Notes: a model not told the origin generated them from the sequence alone. Numbered from the stretch's first letter, positions 10,248 to 20,464 are shown. The stretch is DNA of 53,980 bases from Muricomes intestini (GCF_004346165.1 NZ_SLZZ01000008.1:1-53980), one strand, 5' to 3'. Numbers and translations are program-made.

Positions 10248-11759
10248 TTACAGCCGCTCTGCAAGCAAATCTACTGCCCCCAGTGCGGCTTCATATCGCT
10301 TAAATTTTTCTGCATAAACCGAACCATATTCGGGCCGAGGCGTATATGTTTTCCCTATATGGACCATATGTGCCGCCGCATCCTCAAGATCCGCAAAAAT
10401 ACCACAGGCAACACCTGCTCCCATCGCAGCGCCCTTTGCTCCCGGTTCCCCGTCTTCCAGAGTCTCAATCGGAATCTGAAGAACATCACTCATCATCTGT
10501 GACCATACTTCACTGTTGGACACACCGCCCGAGAGTCTTGCCTTCGTATAAGATTCTATGGGCCGTTTCAAATTATATACATGATGTGTACTTGAAAATA
10601 CAACTCCCTCATAAACCGCACGCAGCATCGCTCCTCTGTCATCACCGCCAGTCAGATTTAAAAAGGCCCCATGGGCATCCGGGTGTGTTGCACTTCCAAA
10701 AAGATAGGGGACAAAAATGACCTTACTATCCTCTGGTTTTGTGGACTCCACAAAACCGTTGCATTCATCATAAATTTGATTCATAGCCTTTTCCGGCCTG
10801 TCCGGGTGCAATAACGTCTTAATGAACCAATTAAAATTGCTCGCCGAAGTTGGCGTGGAATCCTCCATGATATAGTAATCTTTCAAATAACTTAATGTTA
10901 CCGTATTCTGTTTATGTTTCATATCCCTCGGCGCATCTTTGCTTAAATATTCATTAATAGACCATGTCCCTGCAATCAGACAAAGTTCGTTTTCCGATAA
11001 AACACCGCTCGCCAGCGCATTTGCATCAATGTCAAAATATCCGGCTGCCACCGGAACCCCTGCTGCCAACCCTGTTTCCCGGGCCGCCGCCTCTGTGACA
11101 TATCCGCTTACCTCAGTGCTTTCTAAAATTGGAGGCATTTTTCCATAACAGCCTTCAATGCCAAATGCCTCAAACAAAAACGGATCGTATTTTCTTGTAT
11201 CCAAATTCACCAGACACCCTGAAGATGCATCTGTAATTTCACCGGCCAGTGCCCCTGTAAGACGAAGCCTGATAAAATCCTTCAGCGAAAGAACCCAACG
11301 GGTTTTCTCCAACACCTCCGGTTTGTGGTCGCGAAACCACGGAAGCAATGCTGCCGGCTGAGCCCCCCAGGTTGTCTGGAGAGTATACGGGAAAACTTTT
11401 TCTTCAATACCGCTCTCCTTAAACCGGCGGCAATAATCACCGGCACGATCATCGGTTGAAACGATCACCGGATATACTGCCTGAAACTGTTCGTCTATCA
11501 GCACCATACCATTCCCATAGCCTGTCAAACCCACGGCTGCCACTGAATCCCCGGATATATCAGCTTCCTTCAAAGCCTCCTGTATCACAGATACATTCGC
11601 CCGCCAGACTGCATCCGCATTTCGCTCAGTAAATCCCGGCTCCGGAATATTCATAGGCACCTGAGTGCCCGCAACCGCAATTTCACGGCCCTTCAAATCA
11701 AAAACTGCACACTTAATATCACTTCCGCCATTATCCACTCCGATTAAATATTGTTCCAT
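10248..11759 (-). CDS. FGGY carbohydrate kinase, L-xylulokinase (LyxK)-like
   Basis: 503 residues from the ATG at 11759 with AGAAAGGAA upstream. GVDNGGSDIKCAVFD (phosphate loop), PGFTERNADAVW, YGNGM and STDDRA match E. coli LyxK blocks; AGYFDIDANA holds the catalytic Asp and RLSGGVSNSEVWSQMMSDV the adenosine site. L-xylulose or a related ketose is the probable substrate, with ATP giving the 5-phosphate. It starts 13 bases after the HAD gene and ends 11 before the Rpe-like gene. With the AraD-like and Rpe-like neighbours it makes a plausible route from an L-ketopentose into the pentose phosphate pathway. Confidence 0.87.
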   Translation of the reverse strand: MEQYLIGVDNGGSDIKCAVFDLKGREIAVAGTQVPMNIPEPGFTERNADAVWRANVSVIQEALKEADISGDSVAAVGLTGYGNGMVLIDEQFQAVYPVIVSTDDRAGDYCRRFKESGIEEKVFPYTLQTTWGAQPAALLPWFRDHKPEVLEKTRWVLSLKDFIRLRLTGALAGEITDASSGCLVNLDTRKYDPFLFEAFGIEGCYGKMPPILESTEVSGYVTEAAARETGLAAGVPVAAGYFDIDANALASGVLSENELCLIAGTWSINEYLSKDAPRDMKHKQNTVTLSYLKDYYIMEDSTPTSASNFNWFIKTLLHPDRPEKAMNQIYDECNGFVESTKPEDSKVIFVPYLFGSATHPDAHGAFLNLTGGDDRGAMLRAVYEGVVFSSTHHVYNLKRPIESYTKARLSGGVSNSEVWSQMMSDVLQIPIETLEDGEPGAKGAAMGAGVACGIFADLEDAAAHMVHIGKTYTPRPEYGSVYAEKFKRYEAALGAVDLLAERL

Positions 11760-11772
11760 ACACATTCCTTTC

Positions 11773-12585
11773 TCATGATAGCGGAATATCAAATTTGTGG
11801 TCTAACATTTTAGAAATAATCTCGGCAACCGCATCATGGTTATTATCATTTTCTGTGATATAATCTGCTTCAGCTTTTACCGGTTCCAGTGAATTTGCCA
11901 CAGCAATTCCCACAGCCGCATGCTGCAGCATATCGATATCATTATAATAATTGCCGGCTGTTATAATATCCTCGTGGCGGATTCCAAGGTGTTCTGCCAA
12001 TATCTGAATTCCTTCCCACTTAGAAATACCTGCCGCCATAATATCAATACAGCCTGGCTCAGAATTCACATAATACACTTGTGGGAGAAACGCATCTATA
12101 TACTCTGCCACACCATCCCAGTCCCGTGTGGCCATAAACCCTTCCAAACCATTCTGCCAGTCTGTCTCATTTAGCGAGCCTATGATCTCCGGTATAACTC
12201 CGACATCCTTTGCATACTCCATAGTTTCCTCTGTCATGCATGTGACCTGCCAGGTCAGACCGCTGCATATCTGCAGTTGTAAACCCTGATTCAGACAGTA
12301 GGTTATCAAACTTTTACACACTTCCGGAGTTATGAGTTTATTATAAAGTATATTCTTATCATGGCAGCGCAGTATTTTTCCTCCCGTGTTCAAAATGTGA
12401 TAATCAACACCCCACTGTTCTTCACCCATAGTTAACATATCAATATCTCTCCGCCCTGACACGAATGCAATGATATGCCCCAGAGCCCTTGCTCTTGCAA
12501 TTGCCTCTCTGCTGAGTTTCCCCATGCTGTAATCATCGCATACCGCTGTTCCGTCCAAATCCATGGCTAACAGTTTTCGTCTCAT
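11773..12585 (-). CDS. HAD-superfamily (Cof-type) phosphatase
   Basis: 270 residues. Motif I is DLDGT (residues 9-13, nucleophile Asp then acid/base Asp), motif II FVSGR, and motif IV AGNYYNDIDML, with a large C2-type cap between them. Members dephosphorylate sugar phosphates or clear toxic phosphorylated dead ends. The usual motif IV is GDxxND; here it is GNYYND, so the first acidic residue is Asn while the second Asp is kept. It follows the BtpA-like gene by 23 bases and precedes the kinase by 13, so it probably has a housekeeping role in the same pathway. Confidence 0.85.
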   Translation of the reverse strand: MRRKLLAMDLDGTAVCDDYSMGKLSREAIARARALGHIIAFVSGRRDIDMLTMGEEQWGVDYHILNTGGKILRCHDKNILYNKLITPEVCKSLITYCLNQGLQLQICSGLTWQVTCMTEETMEYAKDVGVIPEIIGSLNETDWQNGLEGFMATRDWDGVAEYIDAFLPQVYYVNSEPGCIDIMAAGISKWEGIQILAEHLGIRHEDIITAGNYYNDIDMLQHAAVGIAVANSLEPVKAEADYITENDNNHDAVAEIISKMLDHKFDIPLS

Positions 12586-12608
12586 AGCCTTTACCTTTCC
12601 TGCCGGGC

Positions 12609-13421
12609 TTATAAGGTTTCACGATACTTATAAACAACATCCATAAACTCTTTCACACGGTTTACATCGACGCGGTTCTCAAACACGCCACCGGCCTTAA
12701 ATGTAGTTCCCACGACTGCCGCATCCGCTGTAGAAAGCTTCCGCTCAACAGTATTCACGCGGCACCCCGTGTTGCACAGAACAACAATGTCCTCGTTGGC
12801 CTCTTTTACACTTGCTATCAGTGCATCATCTACATCCTGTCCCGCTGCATTTGCAGAAATGCACAGCCCATCCGGAGCCGCCTTTGCAATGGTAGATTTA
12901 GCAATATCTGAAAGAGGTCTTATATCCAGATTTCTGTCAGATTCCGGATTGATAAAATAAAGCATTTTTAGCTTATCTAGATGCAGAGCAGCTTTTCTGC
13001 GGAGCAAATGGCTGAAATCATTATCATATAAGCCCCCATCACCCACATAGACGCCGCTGAATGTACCGCGGACATACTGCGCCTTCACTGCTGCCGCCAA
13101 TTCTAGACATGCCTGGCCGTCGCTGATCGCATCAACTCCAAAGGGAACCTTTATTTCCGATCGCAGACATCCTATTACATAAGCCATCGCCGCAGGGGTC
13201 ACCATGTCCATCTTCCTCTGGTAAGGCAAACTGAATTCATTGCTGAATATAATCCCGTCTACACCGCCTTCCTGAAGTGCATGCAGATCAGCCCCTGCAT
13301 GTTCAACTACCATGTCCATATCACCGTCATGCTTAAACATCGGATCCCCCGGAAGCGCGTCTAAATGCAGCATTGCAATAATAGGTTTTTTTACACCAAA
13401 CATTTCCTCCGTCCACAGCAT
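12609..13421 (-). CDS. BtpA/SgcQ-family TIM-barrel protein
   Basis: 270 residues: KPIIAMLHLDALPGDP near residue 12, DGIIFSNEFSLPY, VPFGVDAISD and a C-terminal DAAVVGTTFK (phosphate-binding-type loop). This is the BtpA family, which includes E. coli SgcQ, encoded in a sugar phosphotransferase/epimerase cluster and of unproven activity. Despite the name, nothing here supports a photosystem role. First gene of the eight-gene operon, starting at an ATG with AAAGGAGAAAG, about 60 bases below a strong promoter. It probably handles a sugar phosphate. Confidence 0.83.
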   Translation of the reverse strand: MLWTEEMFGVKKPIIAMLHLDALPGDPMFKHDGDMDMVVEHAGADLHALQEGGVDGIIFSNEFSLPYQRKMDMVTPAAMAYVIGCLRSEIKVPFGVDAISDGQACLELAAAVKAQYVRGTFSGVYVGDGGLYDNDFSHLLRRKAALHLDKLKMLYFINPESDRNLDIRPLSDIAKSTIAKAAPDGLCISANAAGQDVDDALIASVKEANEDIVVLCNTGCRVNTVERKLSTADAAVVGTTFKAGGVFENRVDVNRVKEFMDVVYKYRETL

Positions 13422-13480
13422 AATTCTTTCTCCTTTCCACTACATAACTTTTATTTTTTTAAAACATTTTTATGGTTATA

Positions 13481-13508
13481 ATTATAGCACTTGAATACAT
13501 ATTGTCAA
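13481..13508 (-). promoter_or_regulatory. Strong promoter of the pentose-type operon
   Basis: Minus strand: consensus TTGACA (13508-13503), 16-bp spacer, consensus TATAAT (13486-13481). The sequence immediately around the -10 (GGTTATAATTATAG) is nearly self-complementary and could be a repressor site. Confidence 0.75.
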
Positions 13509-13527
13509 TAATATCTTTCAGTCTCCA

Positions 13528-13680
13528 TTAATCCAAATAAAAAGAAAATTTGTCACTGCGAATATAGCATTTCCCGTATTCGACAGTACATTCATAAGTG
13601 TCAATTGTAGGCAATTTTGCATACATGGCCTGGATTGAATCTGTAACTAAAAAAATTACATTTGCAGCAATGATAGGCGA
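13528..13680 (-). pseudogene. Remnant of a GntR/UTRA regulator C-terminus
   Basis: The minus-strand frame ending at TAA (13530-13528) reads VEYGKCYIRSDKFSFYLD, which matches the tail of the UTRA domain in the intact GntR proteins here (for example EYSKSYTRVDKCNF). Upstream IFLVTDSI could be the preceding strand. No DNA-binding domain remains, so this is a fragment of a lost regulator. Confidence 0.6.
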
Positions 13681-13716
13681 GCCACAAATAATTGGATAAA
13701 CAAAAAGGGGATTCAT

Positions 13717-14042
13717 ATGGAAAATTATAATACATTTCAAAAATATAAGGAGATTTTATTTAAGAATGAATGCGCACGGGGATACCAGCGTTCGTGATTT
13801 AGAAACAGGCTACATATATGTTTCCGGCAGCCCTTCCTGGTGTTTTCAACGAAATTTATTGGATGCAAGGGGTTGGGAGCGTTTCATTACTAACACTGAA
13901 GAGGAAATCTTTGTTCCTTGGAGCGAACCATGGTGCGGTATGTGTAGGAAAAACATTGGATGACGCTTTTTCCAAAGTTGCCTGGATGGAACAGGCCTGT
14001 GAAAAAGCATACTATACTTTACTTGCAGCAAAAAAACAATAA
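13717..14042 (+). pseudogene. Frameshifted class II aldolase
   Basis: An ATG at 13717 with AAAAAGGGG begins a frame that stops at once (TGA at 13795). The +1 frame from 13766 then reads NAHGDTSVRD, GYIYVSGSP and WERFITNTE, typical of class II aldolase/adducin-family proteins. A further frame change before 13930 gives HGAVCVGKTLDDAF and a C-terminal AACKK-like helix. Only about 105 of some 220-260 residues remain, so at least two frameshifts and an internal deletion have destroyed it. It points to an older sugar operon once read on the plus strand. Confidence 0.75.
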
Positions 14043-14060
14043 AAGGTGGGTTATAATACA

Positions 14061-14990
14061 ATGCGTAAAGATTTGAATTTGATTGTCATGCTGACTTGGC
14101 ATGATGTGACAGTAGCCAATGCCAAAGATATTTTCCTGGAAAGTAAGGGTTTTCTGGCATCTGATTGGGGATTTAAAGTAGCCGGAAGATGCGGTGCAGA
14201 TCATTTACTTGGCACCATATATTACAAAAGTGTCCAGGAAGTGTGCCAGGAATACAATATGAGCTACTCTGCTTTTGTAGCTTTGGATGAAGATACAAGG
14301 ATGCGGGCACCAATTGCGGATGTGGTTTCATCAGCGAAGGAGGCCGAAAAAAGAGGTGTCACAGGTATTTGTCTGTCTGCATTCAGATATTTAGGGGACG
14401 AACCAGAGGAGCTTTTGCTCGCGGTTGATAAAGCGGTAACTGCTCCCTTTTATATTGCAGGCAGCGTTAATAGTTACGAGCGTATTGATTGTCTTAAAAC
14501 TTTGGCAAAATTACGCGGCTTTACTATTGGTGGCGCATTTTTCAAAAAAAATTTTGCACCATTCGCAGGAATACGAATTGATAAAGCCTTTGCCATGGAT
14601 TCATCGGCAGAAACAATTGTCTTTTTGGATGAAAAAATGGAACCTCTCAATAATTTTTATGTTTGGTTAGACAGCCGTGCCGAAGAAGAGGCCGTTGAGA
14701 TCAATACCCATTTTATAGCTTCGGAAATTGTAAACACTACCGGTCAGACCCCAATTGATCCGGTATATCCCGCAGCTAAAATTTTATGGTTTCGCAAAAA
14801 CAAACCAGACCTATTTAAAAAAATCCAAATGATGTTTATGTGTGATGACTATATTCTTTGGAAAATGAGTGGCCAAATGATAAGTCATGGCTCTAGTTGG
14901 TGTACTTCTTATTTGTGGGATATCACGAAAAAGGAGTGGTGGCCGGATATGGGTATGGTGCCTTTTATTCAATTAATGATACAGCACTAG
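14061..14990 (+). pseudogene. Chimeric ORF: shortened TIM-barrel protein joined to FGGY kinase fragment
   Basis: The ATG at 14061 has AAAGGTGGG upstream, and 309 codons stay open. Residues 1-170 resemble a TIM-barrel protein (VMLTWHDVTVANAK, ADHLLGTIYY, YIAGSVNSYER, GFTIGGAFFKK) that appears shortened after DWGFK compared with relatives I recall. From about residue 175 the sequence is an internal piece of an FGGY kinase (IVFLDEKMEPLN, YVWLDSRAEEEA, AAKILWF-KN-P, DYILWKMSG). The kinase N-terminus with its phosphate loop is missing. The join is in frame, so a hybrid could be translated, but kinase activity is not expected. Best read as deletion-driven decay. Confidence 0.7.
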
Positions 14991-15145
14991 AATTTGCTAA
15001 AACAGATAACGTGTATATACCCAATGCCCATAACCGGAAAGTATACGATCAGTTATTGAAGAAATATGATTTGTTTATTGAATGCACTAAAGGCCATACC
15101 AAGGAACTCTCAAAAAGCTACCAGTGCATAGAAAACCTAAAAAAC
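14943..15145 (+). pseudogene. C-terminal remnant of FGGY kinase
   Basis: In a different frame from the chimera the sequence reads AGYGYGAFYSINDTALEF, then VYIPNAHNRKVYDQLLKKYDLF, the normal FGGY tail (compare TYIPNIENHEAY in the kinase at 1.85 kb). The piece between this tail and the central fragment has been deleted. No proper stop follows the kinase homology; the frame runs into the terminator hairpin. Confidence 0.7.
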
Positions 15146-15158
15146 AATATTTTAAAAG

Positions 15159-15203
15159 TGTGGGGCTGCCGCGATACAAAAGCTTTTTCGCGGCAGCCCC
15201 ACA
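15159..15203. terminator. Strong bidirectional terminator below frlB
   Basis: TGTGGGGCTGCCGCG (15159-15173) pairs perfectly with CGCGGCAGCCCCACA (15189-15203), a 15-bp stem. On the minus strand it follows the frlB stop by a few bases and leads into a T-rich tract. Confidence 0.85.
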
Positions 15204-15211
15204 GTCTGCTT

Positions 15212-16225
15212 TTAATATTCAAACTGGCGGTAATAGCGGCGGATCACCATAGGATGCCTGAACTCCTTCTCCAGGTGTACATCAACCCGGTTATTTACCG
15301 CATGCATTACTAAATGTGATACAGAGCCCCTGAATTCTTCGCTGATGCCCTTTAGCTCATATTCTTTGGAATCAATAATTGTATAGTTTTTACAGATCCT
15401 GGGGAGGAATTTGCTCACCCGCTCTGCCAGAGGTCTTTGCTCGTCCTCACCCATAAACAATGTCACCGGGGTTTCAGCTTCAATAATTTCTAATGTGCCA
15501 TGCAGGAATTCAATGGCCGAAACAGATTTGGTTCTGATCCACAGCTGTTCTTCCCAGTAGCACATAGCGTATGAATAGGTTGCTCCCCACTGATTGCCGG
15601 CTCCGATGAAATAATACGGCATATCCGGATGTTCTTTTACATATTCGTAAATTTCCTTGGCATATTCTGCAGCCCATTCATCCGCACTCTTTTCTACTTC
15701 TACCAGTGCCTGGGGCAGAAACCTTTCCATTTCTTCATTGTAACACTCATATTCCGGAAACTCCCCATTATTGTGCATCAAACGGTTTGCTACCATATAA
15801 AACTTCAGTTGTTCATTTTCGGGATAAGAAACGCAGTCATCGCAAAATTCATGCAGCGGCGTATTCGGTTTGTCAATAAACCCAAATACATAGGCTCCTA
15901 TTTCTTTTACTTTCTTTATTGCGCTTACCATCTCTGCGGTACTCCCGGTAACAGATGAAAAAATCACAACAGACTTATCAGTGAGGCGCTTATTGCCTGT
16001 AGTCAAAAACTCACCTGCATTTTCTACAAAAACCGGAAGTGTGCTTTTTCCTCTCATGTATACTTCCACCTGCATGCCGGATGCCCAGGTTCCGCCAATT
16101 CCCAGAAAATAGATTCCGTCGAACCCTTTGTTCTGTATTTTATCTACAACTTTTTCAATCTCCGGCCTTAGGGCCAACGCACCTTTCACGCTTTCAACTT
16201 TTTCATTCTCATCAAATTTTATCAT
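15212..16225 (-). CDS. frlB: Fructoselysine-6-phosphate deglycase-like SIS protein (FrlB-like)
   Basis: 337 residues from the ATG at 16225, with AAAGGAAGG seven bases upstream and one base after the preceding GntR stop; E. coli FrlB has about 340. Two SIS domains: FLGIGGTWASGMQ (about residue 45) and FSSVTGSTAEMVSA in the first, FIGAGNQWG and EFLHGTLEIIE in the second, where the Glu/His pair is the expected catalytic region. The C-terminus RRYYRQFEY parallels FrlB's RRYY---VEY. The predicted reaction cleaves a 6-phosphorylated Amadori compound to glucose 6-phosphate and free amine. Last gene of GntR-frlD-GntR-frlB. The exact amine (lysine, asparagine or other) is not shown. Confidence 0.85.
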   Translation of the reverse strand: MIKFDENEKVESVKGALALRPEIEKVVDKIQNKGFDGIYFLGIGGTWASGMQVEVYMRGKSTLPVFVENAGEFLTTGNKRLTDKSVVIFSSVTGSTAEMVSAIKKVKEIGAYVFGFIDKPNTPLHEFCDDCVSYPENEQLKFYMVANRLMHNNGEFPEYECYNEEMERFLPQALVEVEKSADEWAAEYAKEIYEYVKEHPDMPYYFIGAGNQWGATYSYAMCYWEEQLWIRTKSVSAIEFLHGTLEIIEAETPVTLFMGEDEQRPLAERVSKFLPRICKNYTIIDSKEYELKGISEEFRGSVSHLVMHAVNNRVDVHLEKEFRHPMVIRRYYRQFEY

Positions 16226-16226
16226 A

Positions 16227-16997
16227 TCAAACCTTCCTTTCATTATGAAAATGAACAGTAAAATTGCACTTATCCACTCTGGTATAAGATTTCGAATACT
16301 CAATAACTCTGTCATCTTCATCATAAGTTGTACAGGCAAACAAGAAAACTGTCTGCTCCTTATTAATATCAATGAGGCGTGAATCTGCCTGGGTAAGCCG
16401 GGCCAGGTCTAATGTCTGCCATGCTCTCATTGGATTTATCCTATAAAACTTATATATATCAAACATTTGAAATACACTTAAGTCAATTTCCTCTACATTG
16501 GGAACCAAAGTATAAGGTATAAAAATTTCCTCAATGGCGATAGGCTCACCATCAGCATAATCCAGTCTCTTTATATAGTAGAGCATCTCCCGTTCATCAA
16601 TTTCAAAAATGGAAGCATATTTCTTCCCCGCCCGGCGCTGCCCTTTCTGCAGGATTTTCTTTGTAGAACGTACCTCTTTCTCAGCCATCGTCTGAGTAAA
16701 TCCACCAAGCACTTCCAAATCTCTTTCAATCTGCTTCAGTACATAGACACCTTTCCCCTGTATTCTTTTAAGAAGCCCCTCTTTTACCAGTTCATCAATA
16801 GCATTCCGCACTGTAGAACGATTTATTCCATAAATACTCATAAGTTCATGCTCTGAAGGAATCGCCGTGCCCGGTGCATATTCGCCCTCTTCAATTTTTG
16901 AGCGGACAGCCTCCCGCAGCTGTACATAAATTGGTGAATTATAATCTACTTCCTGTGTCCTGGACAACGCGTAATCCTCCCTTTCTTTAATTACCAT
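16227..16997 (-). CDS. GntR-family regulator with UTRA domain
   Basis: 256 residues if the ATG at 16997 is used, overlapping the frlD stop by seven bases, but its ribosome site is almost touching the codon. A TTG at 16967 with GGGAGG eight bases upstream is a better-spaced start (246 residues). Winged helix SEHELMSIYGINRSTVRNAI, wing GKGVYVL, then UTRA ending in YTRVDKCNF. It sits between frlD and frlB in the same transcript, so it is probably a repressor answering to a phosphorylated sugar-amine. Close relative of the GntR at 3.5-4.3 kb. Confidence 0.9.
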   Translation of the reverse strand: MVIKEREDYALSRTQEVDYNSPIYVQLREAVRSKIEEGEYAPGTAIPSEHELMSIYGINRSTVRNAIDELVKEGLLKRIQGKGVYVLKQIERDLEVLGGFTQTMAEKEVRSTKKILQKGQRRAGKKYASIFEIDEREMLYYIKRLDYADGEPIAIEEIFIPYTLVPNVEEIDLSVFQMFDIYKFYRINPMRAWQTLDLARLTQADSRLIDINKEQTVFLFACTTYDEDDRVIEYSKSYTRVDKCNFTVHFHNERKV

Positions 16998-17776
16998 GCT
17001 CCTTGATATTCCAGTGTCTGACTGGCATTTGCAGCCCCCATCTTCATACACTCTTCTATCTCTTTATTTTCCAGACATCCCTTTAAAAATCCTGCAATAT
17101 AACTGTCTCCTGCACCCATACTGTCCACTACATTGCATGGTATAATTCCAAATTTTTTATATTCTCTGCCATTGTATGCCAGGCTTCCCGCTTCACCCAG
17201 CGTTGCAATTACCAGCTCAGGGCCTTTTCCATAAAGCTCCTTCATCAGTTCACGTATTTCTTCCGTGTCTCCGTCATCCGACGCAAAAAAGAGATAATTC
17301 ACATGGGGAATTGCTTCCTTTGCTGCAGGATCATCGGGTCTGGTAGCTGCATCAAATGCTATTTTTGTTCCTTTTTTCCTGATTTCTTCAAAATAACTCT
17401 GCACATTTCCCCAGAGTCCTGAAACCACTAAATCCTGACTGCACAAAAACTCAATATCTTCCGGAGTTAATTTAAAATCAGCTAAAACTCCTTCATCATA
17501 GTCTCCAAATACACGGTCCCCATCTATCAGTTCTACCTGAGTAATTGCCGTATTCCCTTCCTGTCTGCGCACATGAGAGACATCAACACCTTTTGCTTTG
17601 ATCGACTCAATCATCAGTTCTCCGTATTTATCGGAGCCTACTACTCCCGTATATGAAGCTTCGCCACCCATCCTGACGAAATACACGGCTACATTTACCG
17701 GATTTCCTCCCGGATAGGCTTTTCCCAATTCTTCATAAACATCCATACAATTATCACCGACTGTGGCTATTTTCAT
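16991..17776 (-). CDS. frlD: Fructoselysine 6-kinase-like PfkB-family kinase (FrlD-like)
   Basis: 261 residues, same length as E. coli FrlD. IATVGDNCMDVY at the N-terminus, GGNPVNVAVY, TQVELIDGDRVFGDYDEGVLADF and the C-terminal block LEYQGAW all line up with FrlD (GDNCVDIY, NDRVFGDYTEGVMADF, IQYHGAW). The PfkB anion-hole motif DSMGAGDSYIAGF carries the catalytic Asp. ATP-dependent 6-phosphorylation of a fructosamine in the cytoplasm prepares it for FrlB. The ATG at 17776 has GGAGG. It lies between two GntR genes, 30 bases after the first. Confidence 0.88.
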   Translation of the reverse strand: MKIATVGDNCMDVYEELGKAYPGGNPVNVAVYFVRMGGEASYTGVVGSDKYGELMIESIKAKGVDVSHVRRQEGNTAITQVELIDGDRVFGDYDEGVLADFKLTPEDIEFLCSQDLVVSGLWGNVQSYFEEIRKKGTKIAFDAATRPDDPAAKEAIPHVNYLFFASDDGDTEEIRELMKELYGKGPELVIATLGEAGSLAYNGREYKKFGIIPCNVVDSMGAGDSYIAGFLKGCLENKEIEECMKMGAANASQTLEYQGAW

Positions 17777-17806
17777 TTATTTGTCCTCCATAAAATCCTG
17801 GAGAGA

Positions 17807-18535
17807 CTATCCTTGTGTCCTCGTCAATTCGCTTGCAAAACGGATATACTCCGCATTTGTAAGCGATTTAAAACATTCCAAAACAGTATTTGCATCGTCA
17901 ATCGTAACTCCCGACTGATAGATAACCGGTGCCCCCTGCTCTACCTTCAGGTAACGGGCCTCCTGCTCATCACAGTATGCTATGCTGAGCTTCTCGGAGC
18001 CTTCCAGAATATTCACTTTATAATGCTCTTTTAAAATATGGTACAAGGACAGTCTCGCAAAATCATAATCTTCCAGTCCCTCAAATCGTTCTGCATCCAG
18101 ATGTGTCGTTTCATATATTACCGGAATATCATCCAGGTACCGGAGACGAGTGAGCCTCAACAACTTATGCCCAAGGGGCAGCCTCATCTTCTGTCCGATG
18201 TTTTTAGATGTTTCACAAAAGCTGACATCTATTACTTCTGTACTGACCTTGCGGTTCATTTTAACAACAGTGTCATAAAATCCATTTGTATCCTGAAGAT
18301 TTCGAATGAGCTTTTCTTTTGCCACATAGGTCCCGGAGCCTGTTTTGCTGTATAGTTTTCCTTCCAGTGTCAATTGTTTAATCGCACTTCTCAATGTGGC
18401 TCTGTTATAATTCCACATCTTACACATTGCACGTTCTGAGGGAAGTCTGTCATCCTGTTTTAATTGATTCTCTAATATATAATTTTCTATTCTTTCCATC
18501 GCCCCTTCCCGGGGCCTCTGATTTTCCAAACTCAT
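17807..18535 (-). CDS. GntR-family regulator with UTRA domain
   Basis: 242 residues. Winged helix with LPSERAMCKMWNYNRATLRSAI and wing GSGTYVA, then a UTRA domain (MRLPLGHKLL, IYETTHLDAERF, PVIYQSGV). First gene of the frlD-frlB transcript, starting just below a promoter with an ATGTTATA/TATAACAT dyad. It is the likeliest protein to bind that dyad and the related one upstream of the frlD2-frlA operon. Related to the GntR at 4.3-5.0 kb. E. coli uses one GntR-type FrlR; this locus has two. Confidence 0.9.
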   Translation of the reverse strand: MSLENQRPREGAMERIENYILENQLKQDDRLPSERAMCKMWNYNRATLRSAIKQLTLEGKLYSKTGSGTYVAKEKLIRNLQDTNGFYDTVVKMNRKVSTEVIDVSFCETSKNIGQKMRLPLGHKLLRLTRLRYLDDIPVIYETTHLDAERFEGLEDYDFARLSLYHILKEHYKVNILEGSEKLSIAYCDEQEARYLKVEQGAPVIYQSGVTIDDANTVLECFKSLTNAEYIRFASELTRTQG

Positions 18536-18551
18536 GGCAGGTGTCCTTCTA

Positions 18552-18577
18552 ATGTTATAGTCTTCATCTTATAACAT
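18552..18577. promoter_or_regulatory. Dyad operator at GntR-frlD-GntR-frlB promoter
   Basis: ATGTTATA (18552-18559) and TATAACAT (18570-18577) form a perfect 8-bp dyad with 10-bp spacing overlapping the -10. Half-sites resemble those at 22990-23013. Confidence 0.55.
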
Positions 18578-18594
18578 CTGCCAAAAAGTGTCAA
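18566..18594 (-). promoter_or_regulatory. Promoter of GntR-frlD-GntR-frlB
   Basis: Minus strand: TTGACA (18594-18589), 17-bp spacer, TAAGAT (18571-18566); an alternative TATAAG sits two bases closer. It lies at the very end of frlA, so this operon can be read independently of, or together with, the upstream one. Confidence 0.6.
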
Positions 18595-18596
18595 TC

Positions 18597-20012
<1,416 letters not shown>

Positions 20013-20023
20013 TCAGGGTATTG

Positions 20024-20452
20024 TTACTCTCCCATCACCTGTATTAAAATTGTCCGTTTCGCCGGACCATCAAACTCACAGAAGTAAATCTCCTGAGCCC
20101 CGCCTTTTACGATTTCGCCGTCTGCAATTAACATGTGGCAATGATTCCCAGTAAGCAGGGATTTTAAATGTCCCGTTGGGTTTCCCGCTGTCGAGCCATA
20201 GTCCTTAAGCATCCGGGCATGGGCGTAAGGATGATCTTCCGGCACAAGCCGCTGTAAGAACTCATTAATATCACTTTCCAGGCATTCCAGAGATTCATTT
20301 ACCAGGACTCCTGTCGTTGTATGCTTTGACACAACATTGACAACGCCGTTTTTAATTCCACTTTCACGCACTGCCTGTTCCACTTCTTTTGTAATCAAAA
20401 TCATTTGATTATATTTATTAGTCAGCATTGTGTGTGACACTAATCTAACCAT
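20024..20452 (-). CDS. YjbQ/UPF0047-family protein
   Basis: 142 residues, typical of the YjbQ family: VVSKHTTTGVLVNE with conserved His and Thr, DINEFLQRLVPEDHPYAH, DYGSTAGNPTGHLKSLLTG and a C-terminal G-W/AQEIYFCEFDGP--R block. Members have been linked to secondary thiamine-phosphate synthase activity in vitro, but the true role is unsettled. It starts 12 bases after the amidohydrolase, at an ATG with GAGGAGG, and is not part of the E. coli frl operon. Its place between frlC and frlA suggests a metabolic step on the same substrate. Confidence 0.85.
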   Translation of the reverse strand: MVRLVSHTMLTNKYNQMILITKEVEQAVRESGIKNGVVNVVSKHTTTGVLVNESLECLESDINEFLQRLVPEDHPYAHARMLKDYGSTAGNPTGHLKSLLTGNHCHMLIADGEIVKGGAQEIYFCEFDGPAKRTILIQVMGE

Positions 20453-20464
20453 GTCTGGCCTCCT

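Noticed and set aside
12609-13421. Photosystem I biogenesis role for the BtpA-family protein
   Set aside because: The name comes from cyanobacterial BtpA; the context here is sugar catabolism, like E. coli SgcQ.
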